From assembly GCA_016202845.1 (NCBI GenBank), contig JACQNW010000018.1:1-8847 (forward strand): 8,847 nucleotides of DNA, given 5' to 3'. The translations under genes and the position numbers were made by a program. Shown in pieces: positions 1-5,749 of this stretch. The DNA is from Candidatus Aenigmatarchaeota archaeon (GTDB lineage: Archaea; Aenigmatarchaeota; Aenigmatarchaeia; GW2011-AR5). The notes beneath the pieces are model-generated. The model did not search any database, was not told the DNA's origin, and saw only the letters and a list, made by a program, of their open reading frames with translations. How positions within the stretch are numbered: position 1 is the stretch's first letter; every line of letters begins with the position of its first letter.

Positions 1-589
1 GAATTTCAATTATTTTTTCTTTATTTTGTACTATCAATAACATCATCTCTACGCCAAAGGAAGACCCGCCAATCCTAAAGTTGTTTATAATTTTGTCAAG
101 TGCGTCTTTTTTTATGAGCTTGTAAGTGCATCCAACATCACTGAGATGCGTTGTGTTGAACATGAATTCAACAAGCTTGGCGATGAACCAGTTTCCCCAT
201 TTAAGGAAAATACCCATGTTGGCATCCTTCCATAAAAGGGCCTGAGTCGTTCTTGTTCCAGAGACAACATCAATGTCTTCTGAATATGCAAGAAATTTGA
301 AAATATCTTTTGCTTCAAAGGTGCCGTCAGGCTCGGAAATTATAATCAAATCTCCTTTTGCTTCTGCCAATCCTTTCTGAATAGAATAGCCATATCCCTG
401 TTTTGGTTCATAAACAAGCCTGGCTTTTGTTTTTTTGATTTCTTCTGAAGTGCCAGGAGCAGCATTGTTGTTGACAACAATTATTTCATCAACAACTTTT
501 GTAGCAAAAAAATCGTTTATGCACTGCCTTATAGATTCCTTCTCATTATAAGTCGGAAGTACAACGCTTATCTTCTGCCCTTTCCACAT
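1..589 (-). CDS. Family 2 glycosyltransferase (N-terminal 196 residues, runs off the left edge)
   Basis: A GT-A fold glycosyltransferase that would move a sugar from a nucleotide donor to a lipid or glycan acceptor at the inner face of the membrane; donor and acceptor cannot be told from sequence. Visible: the opening strand SVVLPTYNE (residues 8-16), the nucleotide-binding strand DEIIVVNNN (34-42), QGYGYSIQKGLAEAKGD (64-80), and EPDGTF at 86-91, which takes the DxD metal-site position with Glu for the first Asp, as I recall for this GT2 subgroup. A later SDVGCTYKLI block is also typical of it. The frame is open to the window edge, so the C-terminus, and any membrane helices, are missing. I start it at the ATG at 587-589: an in-frame stop lies 24 nt upstream, no SD is visible, and a TATA-like box (611-620) sits at the distance expected for a leaderless message. 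It lies 86 nt downstream of rmlA on the same strand, so a role with the rml sugar is likely but inferred. Confidence 0.88.
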   Translation of the reverse strand, partial: MWKGQKISVVLPTYNEKESIRQCINDFFATKVVDEIIVVNNNAAPGTSEEIKKTKARLVYEPKQGYGYSIQKGLAEAKGDLIIISEPDGTFEAKDIFKFLAYSEDIDVVSGTRTTQALLWKDANMGIFLKWGNWFIAKLVEFMFNTTHLSDVGCTYKLIKKDALDKIINNFRIGGSSFGVEMMLLIVQNKEKIIEI

Positions 590-610
590 GTGCTCTTTGA
601 TGCTCGAAAT

Positions 611-620
611 CTTTTAAAAT
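611..620 (-). promoter_or_regulatory. TATA-like box for the glycosyltransferase
   Basis: On the minus strand this reads ATTTTAAAAG, centred about 27 nt before the ATG at 589. That is the usual archaeal TATA-to-start-site distance, so a leaderless transcript of the glycosyltransferase is predicted. Other AT-rich stretches at 645-667 could also act as TATA boxes, giving a longer leader. Motif and spacing only. Confidence 0.45.
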
Positions 621-675
621 AGATGAATTGCATTCTTTCTTTTCCATATTTATTTCTTATAGTAAATATCAAAAA

Positions 676-1416
676 TTAATGTTCTTTGCTATTAGAAGAA
701 GGCTCTTCGTTTTCTTTTGCAAATTCTGAAGCCCTGAACAAGGATGGGAAGGTGCCTGCGTCGCTCCAAAAACCTGACAGCATTTTGTGCGTCAATTTGT
801 TCCTTTCAATAAGGGCATTGTTAACGTCTGTTATTTCCAACTCTCCTCTTGCCGAAGGTTTTAATTTTCTTATTATGTCAAAAATTGACGGTGAGTACAT
901 ATAAACGCCAGTGACAGCAAAATTGGTTTTTGGCTGTTTTGGTTTTTCCTCAATTCCTGTTATTTTATCGCTGCTTAATTCAACAACTCCAAATCTTTCC
1001 GGATCATGCACGCTTTTTAGAAAGATTAATCCGTCATAATTGTTGCTTTCAAAGTCTTTTGCAGCTTCGGATATGTTGTCTTCTATCACATTATCGCCAA
1101 GGACTACTATGAACTTCTCTTTTCCTACAAAATCTTCTGCAAGGCTTAGCGCATGGGCGATGCCAAACGACCCGTCCTGGAGCTTGTATGTGAATTCGGC
1201 GCCAAGCTCTTTTCCTGAACCCAAGAGTTTCATGAAATCGCCGGCACTTTCATTGCCCGTTACGATCAGTATTTTCTTGACCCCTGCATTAAGCAGTGTT
1301 TGTATCGGGTAGTAAATCATTGGTTTCGAATAAACCGGCAAAAGGTGCTTGTTTGTCACTTTGGTGAGCGGCCTTAGACGTGTTCCGCTTCCTCCAGCCA
1401 AGATTACACCTTTCAT
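676..1416 (-). CDS. rmlA: Glucose-1-phosphate thymidylyltransferase (short RmlA type)
   Basis: Joins glucose-1-phosphate to dTTP, giving dTDP-glucose and pyrophosphate, the first step toward dTDP-L-rhamnose; cytosolic. The 246-residue protein starts with the nucleotidyltransferase signature LAGGSGTRLRP (residues 6-16). It continues with KHLLPVYSKPMIYYP (23-37), the base-binding segment LQDGSFGIAHAL (79-90), the metal-site LGDN (106-109), an EEKP motif near 157 and a C-terminal WSDAGT equivalent to WLDTGT of RmlA. It is shorter than the roughly 290-residue bacterial enzyme and ends just after the catalytic core, so the C-terminal region linked to tetramer and allosteric contacts is reduced or absent. 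Its ATG overlaps the TGA of rmlD (ATGA, 1413-1416), which points to translational coupling in one transcript. A relative using UTP or another sugar phosphate is possible, but the rmlB/C/D neighbours favour dTDP-glucose. Confidence 0.9.
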   Translation of the reverse strand: MKGVILAGGSGTRLRPLTKVTNKHLLPVYSKPMIYYPIQTLLNAGVKKILIVTGNESAGDFMKLLGSGKELGAEFTYKLQDGSFGIAHALSLAEDFVGKEKFIVVLGDNVIEDNISEAAKDFESNNYDGLIFLKSVHDPERFGVVELSSDKITGIEEKPKQPKTNFAVTGVYMYSPSIFDIIRKLKPSARGELEITDVNNALIERNKLTHKMLSGFWSDAGTFPSLFRASEFAKENEEPSSNSKEH

Positions 1417-2300
1417 TTTTTCATCAACTCTTCCCTCATTTTTTCAAGCCCGTGACTGGCATCAGACATCTGTATTCCCATTTCTTTTGCCTTGCTGATG
1501 TCCAGCGAACTGTCCTTTGGCCTTCTTGCCAGCCGCTTAAGATCTTCAGACTTAACCTTCTCAATAAGGCTTTTATCCTTTCCAAAAACATCTGCAATTT
1601 TTAGGGCAAAGTCATACCTTGATATGCGCTCGCTTCCTGCGCAGTGGACAATTCCACCGAAGTCAGAGTCTGCAAGCTTAAGCAGGGCAGCTGCCAGGTC
1701 GCCGGCAAACGTTGGTGAATTGAACTCGTCATGTATTGCCCTTATTTTATGCCCATTGTTAAGCTCACCAATCGCCCAATTTACAAATTTCTTGGGTTTG
1801 GCCTGATGTCTTTTGCCTTGTTCATTGCCGTATACTACAGATGTTCTTACTACAACCCATTTGTCTGTAATTTTGGCAAATTCTTCGCCTTTCAGTTTTG
1901 TTTTGGAATAGATGGAAATGGGGTTCGGCTCGTCCTCCTCTTTGTATACGCCTGTGTGCTTGGACGTCAGAGGCGTAGTTTTGGCCCCATCAAATACAAA
2001 ATCAGTAGAAAGATAGATTAGCTTTGCGCCGGCTGCTCTGCAGGCTTCTGCAATGTTTTTTGTGCCAAAAGCATTTACATTTTCAGCGTCCTCGGGGTGT
2101 GATTCGCAGTAATCAACATCTGTCAGGGCAGCGCAATGAATGACGCATGCCGCTCCTTTGAAAATAGCTTTTGAAACAGCGCTCATGTCTGTTATGTCCA
2201 GATCAGCTCTCGACAATGAAACGACATCTTTTCTTTGCGCTGAAATGTACCGCCCAAGCAGGCCGTTTCCGCCGGTCACAATTACGCGTTTAATCTGCAT
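1413..2300 (-). CDS. rmlD: dTDP-4-dehydrorhamnose reductase (RmlD)
   Basis: A short-chain dehydrogenase/reductase that reduces the C4 keto group of dTDP-4-dehydro-L-rhamnose with NAD(P)H, the last step of dTDP-L-rhamnose synthesis. The 295-residue protein has the Rossmann glycine motif TGGNGLLG (residues 9-16), the family segment CAALTDVDYCE (56-66), active-site STDFVFDG (98-105), the catalytic Tyr131-x3-Lys135 in YSKTKLKGE, RTSVVYG, and EFNSPTFAGDLA matching the RmlD substrate-binding block. Length is normal for the family. The ATG at 2298-2300 lies about 30 nt from a TATA-like element at 2326-2334 and has no SD, so the message is probably leaderless. It is the first gene of the leftward arm and overlaps rmlA by 4 nt. 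Confidence 0.92.
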   Translation of the reverse strand: MQIKRVIVTGGNGLLGRYISAQRKDVVSLSRADLDITDMSAVSKAIFKGAACVIHCAALTDVDYCESHPEDAENVNAFGTKNIAEACRAAGAKLIYLSTDFVFDGAKTTPLTSKHTGVYKEEDEPNPISIYSKTKLKGEEFAKITDKWVVVRTSVVYGNEQGKRHQAKPKKFVNWAIGELNNGHKIRAIHDEFNSPTFAGDLAAALLKLADSDFGGIVHCAGSERISRYDFALKIADVFGKDKSLIEKVKSEDLKRLARRPKDSSLDISKAKEMGIQMSDASHGLEKMREELMKK

Positions 2301-2325
2301 ATTGTAGGTCTATGATAGAATACCA

Positions 2326-2334
2326 TTTAAGTAT
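2326..2334. promoter_or_regulatory. Shared TATA-like element of the divergent rml arms
   Basis: TTTAAGTAT on the plus strand reads ATACTTAAA on the minus strand, so the same AT-rich element looks TATA-like in both directions. Its centre (2330) is 30 nt from the rmlD ATG and 36 nt from the ATG at 2366 of the RmlC-like gene. With a start site about 26 nt from the TATA centre, leaders would be roughly 4 and 10 nt. No second good TATA-like element is seen in this short control region. Inference from spacing and motif only. Confidence 0.5.
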
Positions 2335-2365
2335 TTGCATCTTAGTAAAAACTGCAGATGATCGT

Positions 2366-2797
2366 ATGATTGCGCATAAAGAACCTGGGAAAAAGGTGCC
2401 TACTTTTAACCTTGACGGCGGGGAGAATGGATTTCTAATAGAGCTTTTCAAGGGCGAGGACGGCAAAAAAACACTGGTCTATCTTTCATGCGTCAGGAAG
2501 GGGCACCATAAAGGGTACCATCTGCATCGTGTAAGAGAGGCCAGATACATGTGTGTAAAAGGCAAGGTGAAGATAACACTTTACAACGTTTATACCAAGG
2601 AAAAAGAAGAGCATATTCTGGATTCAAAAAAGCCTGAGAGGCTGTTCATACCAAAGAACATAGCAACCGGCATTATAAACATAGGCGACGAAGATGCATG
2701 GCTCATAAACTATCCGGAGCCGCCATACGACCCGGATTTTCTGGACGAGCAGGTAGAATATGAAGAAGAGGATTTTGAAAAGGGGATTATAAAGTGA
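2366..2797 (+). CDS. rmlC: RmlC-like cupin, dTDP-4-dehydrorhamnose 3,5-epimerase-related
   Basis: Probably the epimerase/isomerase step on the dTDP-4-keto-6-deoxyglucose made by RmlB. The 143-residue protein is a single cupin. GHHKGYHLHR (residues 46-55) aligns with the RGLHFQ block of RmlC, with His52 in the place of the catalytic His; then come VKGKVKITLYNV (64-75), LFIPKNIATGIINIG (93-107) and LINYPEPPYDP (113-123). It is shorter than the usual 180-residue RmlC. Where canonical RmlC has FAHGF, this protein has IATGI, so a family His is replaced by Thr101. That raises the option of another dTDP-sugar isomerase. The frame is open back to an ATG at 2312, but that start would put the TATA-like element inside the gene; 2366 fits a near-leaderless transcript and removes 18 atypical residues. 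It is followed by rmlB after 4 nt. The gene symbol is by context. Confidence 0.72.
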   Translation: MIAHKEPGKKVPTFNLDGGENGFLIELFKGEDGKKTLVYLSCVRKGHHKGYHLHRVREARYMCVKGKVKITLYNVYTKEKEEHILDSKKPERLFIPKNIATGIINIGDEDAWLINYPEPPYDPDFLDEQVEYEEEDFEKGIIK

Positions 2798-2801
2798 TTT
2801 T

Positions 2802-3776
2802 ATGCCCGTTAAATTGCTGGTTACAGGCGGAGCAGGATTCATGGGCTCTGCTTTTGTAAGAAAAATGTCTGAACAGCAAACTGATGCGAACGCGTCTGCC
2901 AGTTATGATGTAACAGTAATAGACAAGCTTACATATGCAGGAAACAAATCAAATTTGTCCGGTACCAACCACAAATTTGTTAAAGCAGATATTTCTAATA
3001 AATTTGTGGTAGAGAAACTGGTTAAAAACTCGGATATAGTGGTGAATTACGCCGCAGAGACGCACGTAGACAGGTCTATTAAAAGCGGTGAAACCTTTGT
3101 GAAATCAAACGTTCTTGGTACTTTCATGCTTCTTGAAGCAGCAAGAAAATTCAGTAAAAAACTTATTCAAATATCAACCGATGAGGTTTATGGATCTGTT
3201 GATAATGGAAGGTTCAGGGAAACAGACAGCCTTCTCCCAAATAGCCCTTATGCAGCATCAAAAGCCTCTGCTGATTTGCTGGTTAGGTCATTCATAAAGA
3301 CTTATGATTTAGATGCAAAAATTGTACGTAGTTGTAATGTTTTTGGGCATCACCAATATCCGGAAAAATTCATTCCAAGATCGATAACAAATATTATAGA
3401 AGGCAGAAAGCTGCAAATTTATGGTGATGGGAAAAACATCAGAGAGTGGGTTCATGTAGATGACCATGCATCTGCAATTAATTTTATAATAAACAATGAT
3501 TTTAATGGTGGCAATGTCGTAAATATAGGAACAGGAAACGAAAAGAAAAATATTGAAATTGCAAAGCTTGTTTTGGAAAATTTTGGGCTTGGATTAGACA
3601 TGATTGAATTTGTAAAAGACAGGCCTGGTCATGATTTTAGGTATGCAATGGACTGGAATTTGCTTCGAAGAAAAGGGTGGAGGCCTTCCACAAATTTCAA
3701 TGAAGCACTGTCTGCTACGATAGAATGGTACAGGGAAAACAAAAAATGGTGGAAGCCTTTGCTAAAATATAGCTAA
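2802..3776 (+). CDS. rmlB: dTDP-glucose 4,6-dehydratase (RmlB)
   Basis: An NAD-dependent extended short-chain dehydrogenase that converts dTDP-glucose to dTDP-4-keto-6-deoxyglucose, the branch point for rhamnose and other deoxysugars. The 324-residue protein shows TGGAGFMGS (residues 8-16), IDKLTYAGN (40-48), NYAAETHVDRSI (82-93), the dehydratase catalytic triplet Thr126-Asp127-Glu128 in ISTDEVYGS, Tyr150-x3-Lys154 in SPYAASKAS, the family block EKFIPRSI, and REWVHVDDH. The Asp-Glu pair separates it from simple epimerases such as GalE. Length matches the family. It starts 4 nt after the RmlC-like stop; the stop region carries GTGAT (2794-2798), a partial match to the archaeal SD, so co-transcription and coupled translation are likely. 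T-rich DNA follows the stop. Confidence 0.93.
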   Translation: MPVKLLVTGGAGFMGSAFVRKMSEQQTDANASASYDVTVIDKLTYAGNKSNLSGTNHKFVKADISNKFVVEKLVKNSDIVVNYAAETHVDRSIKSGETFVKSNVLGTFMLLEAARKFSKKLIQISTDEVYGSVDNGRFRETDSLLPNSPYAASKASADLLVRSFIKTYDLDAKIVRSCNVFGHHQYPEKFIPRSITNIIEGRKLQIYGDGKNIREWVHVDDHASAINFIINNDFNGGNVVNIGTGNEKKNIEIAKLVLENFGLGLDMIEFVKDRPGHDFRYAMDWNLLRRKGWRPSTNFNEALSATIEWYRENKKWWKPLLKYS

Positions 3777-3829
3777 GCAGTACGACATTCTGGTAAGATT
3801 TTCCAACAAAGTACCTTCAGCCATAATGA

Positions 3830-3840
3830 TACTTTTCTTT
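3830..3840 (+). terminator. T-rich candidate terminator after rmlB
   Basis: The 114-nt spacer between the convergent rmlB and dnaG stops holds T-rich runs on the plus strand (about 3798-3802 and ACTTTTCTTT at 3831-3840), as expected for archaeal termination, which needs T tracts without a hairpin. The spacer has no ORF, tRNA or stable hairpin that I can see. Confidence 0.35.
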
Positions 3841-3878
3841 CCACTATGGATTTCTTTACAGATAAGTTCTTTTGCTTG

Positions 3879-3890
3879 TAAAAGAAAGGG
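3879..3890 (-). terminator. T-rich candidate terminator after dnaG
   Basis: Directly after the dnaG TAG (3891-3893) the minus strand reads CCCTTTCTTTTA, a T-rich tract next to the stop codon and a plausible archaeal terminator. It faces the rmlB terminator candidate, so the two convergent units are closed from both sides. Confidence 0.35.
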
Positions 3891-5060
3891 CTATCTCAGA
3901 TCCTTCGGCGTAAGGATGCTGACGCCTTTGTTGCTGACCTTTTCCTTATATCCTACCGCTACTATGCACGGCACGCTTTTGCTAGCGGCCAAATCAACTA
4001 TGTCCTGGTTAACTTTGCCGTCAAAAACAATCGAATGCACATTTCTAAAATCGCCTATTACGTCATTTATCTCTGACAGCGGTATTTTCGTCAGTACATG
4101 CATATTCTTATCGATAAGATACGCAGCTCTGGTTCCCACAAGATCGTCTAGAGCAGATGCCAAAAAGCTTTTCATTTTTTCATCAATTCCAACGCTGCTT
4201 TTTGCGCTTTTTTCTTCCTGCGCTTCCTGTGCAGCAACCGTCGTCTTTTCAGACTGGTCCATTGGAACTTTGTCTCTTAGGCATTTGAAAATCTCTTTTT
4301 TTGTCAATTCTTCTACCTCTTTTCCAATTGGTGCTCTTGAAACAAAATCTACATCAGCAACAACAAGCAGTTTTTTAAGGTCCAGGTCTCCGCCCCTGTC
4401 TCCGTCCAGAAATGCAGTTGTTGTTTTTTGCCTTGTCAGGTCTATGACAGCATCAGGGATCTTGCTGCCCTCGATTGCTATTACATTTTTCAGCCCATTC
4501 CTCAAAAGATTTACAACATCCGCCCTGCCTTCTACTATTATGATTTCTTCTGAGCTAAGCAATTCAGGGCCTGCGCTGAGGCCGTGATAATTCTGGACAT
4601 CCATGGTTCTGACGCTTTCTTTTATCATTTCAGCGATTTTCATCGTATCTGGCATGTCAGAATCCATCATGCTTCTGAGTATGTCCTTTGCCCTCTCGAT
4701 CACATATTGCCTTTTTTGGCTTCTGACATCTTCGACCTTCATGACCTCTATTTCAGCATCACAAGGCCCTACCTTGTCTATTGTTTCAAGAGTTGCAGCT
4801 ATCAGCGAAGTTTCGCTGGCATCCAAGCTTGAAGGAAGTATTATTTCACCAAAAGATTTGCCGTTGGAGGCTTTCAAGTTTACTTCTATTCTTCCTATCC
4901 TTCCTGTATGCTGGAGTTCTCTAAGATCAAGGTCTGCTCCCAGCAGGCCTTCTGTCTGTCCAAAAATTGCGCCAATGACATCTGGTCTTTCAACCATGCC
5001 TTTTGCATTCATCTTTGCATGAATCATGTATTTAGCAAAATTTTGTGCCAATTTTGCCAT
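3891..5060 (-). CDS. dnaG: Archaeal DnaG-type primase (TOPRIM)
   Basis: A TOPRIM protein of the archaeal DnaG family. Members have been described both as a primase and as a component of the archaeal exosome that helps bind poly(A) RNA. From the ATG at 5058-5060 it has 389 residues. The conserved N-terminal domain shows KPDVIGAIFGQTEGLL-like sequence at 25-40 (here RPD), DLDLRELQHTGRIGRIEV (43-60) and YVIERAKDIL (119-128). The TOPRIM core has Glu177 in IIIVEGRADV and Asp219/Asp221 in FLDGDRGGDL, so the acidic metal-binding set is intact. Residues about 258-280 form a charged, Ala/Gln/Glu/Lys-rich linker before a C-terminal domain. Unlike bacterial DnaG there is no N-terminal zinc domain, as normal in archaea. 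The frame extends to a GTG at 5067-5069, but a strong SD at 5065-5072 overlaps that codon and sets the ATG. It is monocistronic by position. Confidence 0.95.
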   Translation of the reverse strand: MAKLAQNFAKYMIHAKMNAKGMVERPDVIGAIFGQTEGLLGADLDLRELQHTGRIGRIEVNLKASNGKSFGEIILPSSLDASETSLIAATLETIDKVGPCDAEIEVMKVEDVRSQKRQYVIERAKDILRSMMDSDMPDTMKIAEMIKESVRTMDVQNYHGLSAGPELLSSEEIIIVEGRADVVNLLRNGLKNVIAIEGSKIPDAVIDLTRQKTTTAFLDGDRGGDLDLKKLLVVADVDFVSRAPIGKEVEELTKKEIFKCLRDKVPMDQSEKTTVAAQEAQEEKSAKSSVGIDEKMKSFLASALDDLVGTRAAYLIDKNMHVLTKIPLSEINDVIGDFRNVHSIVFDGKVNQDIVDLAASKSVPCIVAVGYKEKVSNKGVSILTPKDLR

Positions 5061-5064
5061 ACCT

Positions 5065-5072
5065 ATCACCTC
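5065..5072 (-). promoter_or_regulatory. Strong Shine-Dalgarno site that fixes the dnaG start
   Basis: The minus strand reads GAGGTGAT, an eight-base match to the complement of the archaeal 16S rRNA 3' end, 4 nt before ATG 5060. It overlaps the upstream in-frame GTG, which therefore cannot be the start it serves. It is the only strong SD near any gene start in this window. Confidence 0.85.
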
Positions 5073-5120
5073 ATTTTTTCCTGTCCTTTTCAGAAGTAGT
5101 TGTAATCACACAATCATCAT

Positions 5121-5131
5121 GGATAAATATG
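5121..5131 (-). promoter_or_regulatory. TATA-like box for dnaG
   Basis: The minus strand reads CATATTTATCC, centred near 5126. A start site near 5100 would give a leader of about 40 nt that includes the SD. A second AT-rich candidate, ATAATTTATC, lies at 5131-5140 and would add about 10 nt to the leader. Motif and spacing only. Confidence 0.4.
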
Positions 5132-5186
5132 ATAAATTATGAATCATGTAAATCCCATCAGTATAATCATTGCAAACTTCTGGTGA

Positions 5187-5208
5187 ATTCACGTCCTTGG
5201 ACGTTAAT
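5187..5208. repeat. 22-bp imperfect palindrome in the dnaG/144-aa ORF spacer
   Basis: The core is ACGTCC (5191-5196), a TT spacer and GGACGT (5199-5204), a perfect 6-bp inverted repeat. After one mismatched pair (5190/5205) the symmetry goes on for three more pairs, ATT (5187-5189) with AAT (5206-5208). It is GC-richer than the surrounding spacer. It could be an operator for a dimeric regulator acting on either divergent promoter, or a chance hairpin; the 2-nt loop is too tight for a good RNA hairpin, which favours DNA binding. Confidence 0.45.
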
Positions 5209-5281
5209 GCACATAAAGACTTCAATAAAAAAGCTTTTAAAATGTTACTATTATGCTAAAAAATATATTTTCTAGAATAGT

Positions 5282-5292
5282 TTTATTTATAA
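5282..5292 (+). promoter_or_regulatory. TATA-like box for the 144-residue ORF
   Basis: TTTATTTATAA is centred about 28 nt before the ATG at 5315, predicting a start site within a few bases of the ATG, so a leaderless message with no SD. An 8-bp palindrome, CGCATGCG, sits at 5295-5302 between this box and the expected start site. The rest of the 5073-5314 spacer is AT-rich, with no further gene or RNA that I recognise. Confidence 0.55.
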
Positions 5293-5314
5293 CCCGCATG
5301 CGTTTATTAAAATC

Positions 5315-5749
5315 ATGATCATAAATGACGAAGTTTATAACGGCATATTTGAACTGGAGGCTGATGACCCGTACGAAAAATCTCATGCATTAAAAAATAA
5401 ATTATCGGTTTTGGGTAGGGTTGTCGAGTCTAAGAATGAGTTATGGACAGATGGCCCAGAACATAGGTCTGTATTGGACTTTTCAGTGACTGAGATTATA
5501 GACAATTATTCTCATGTTGCAGCAAACTTTTCGATGAAGGGTTTTAATGAAGCAAAATTACTGCAAGTTGCTGTTAAAATAGAAATAGTTACAACAATAA
5601 AAGAAGACGGTTTTTTCTCGGCGGCATTCGCAGAATACTATATGAAGACATCGTACTCTAACACCTCAAAAATGTGCAGGTCAAAGGCTGCCAATCTTAA
5701 GAAAGAAATTCAGAGCGCCTTCAGGCCAAAATCTAAGGTGCAGAGTTGA
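5315..5749 (+). CDS. Unrecognised 144-residue protein
   Basis: I do not recognise a family. The open frame is supported by a good TATA-like box at leaderless distance and by protein-like composition. The first 90 or so residues look mostly beta-forming, with alternating hydrophobic stretches (VYNGIFEL, SVLDFSVTEII, HVAANFSM, LLQVAVKIEIVTTI). The last 40 look helical and end basic: GFFSAAFAEYY, then a Lys/Arg-rich stretch from about 123. No signal peptide or membrane helix is evident, and the only Cys is near residue 121, so a zinc site is unlikely. Beta sheet followed by a long C-terminal helix resembles small helix-grip or SRPBCC-like folds, but that is weak inference. The 3' end overlaps the aminopeptidase stop region by 17 nt on the opposite strand (5733-5749). 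It has no same-strand partner, so context gives no function. Confidence 0.75.
   Translation: MIINDEVYNGIFELEADDPYEKSHALKNKLSVLGRVVESKNELWTDGPEHRSVLDFSVTEIIDNYSHVAANFSMKGFNEAKLLQVAVKIEIVTTIKEDGFFSAAFAEYYMKTSYSNTSKMCRSKAANLKKEIQSAFRPKSKVQS

Noticed and set aside
546..647. 33-codon frame overlapping the glycosyltransferase start as an independent gene
   Set aside because: Too short, no SD, no recognisable protein pattern, and it overlaps a clear family start. Kept only as a low-interest observation.
1..3776. The sugar locus as a mobile or defence island
   Set aside because: No integrase, transposase, tRNA end, direct repeats or restriction/CRISPR/toxin genes are visible; the genes form an ordinary dTDP-sugar pathway.
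3826..4587. Long plus-strand open frame of 253 codons opposite dnaG
   Set aside because: It is a shadow of the dnaG coding strand: low-complexity Ser/Leu-rich translation, no domain, and dnaG in the other strand carries all TOPRIM motifs.
5228..5242. AAAAGCTTTT and TTTTAAAA palindromes
   Set aside because: AT-rich runs of this kind are expected by chance in low-GC spacer DNA; they are not at a promoter distance from either neighbouring start.
5073..5314. Possible tRNA or small RNA in the dnaG upstream spacer
   Set aside because: No T-loop-like GGTTCRANNCC, no acceptor stem pairing and no GC-rich structured block; the region is AT-rich promoter DNA with two short palindromes.
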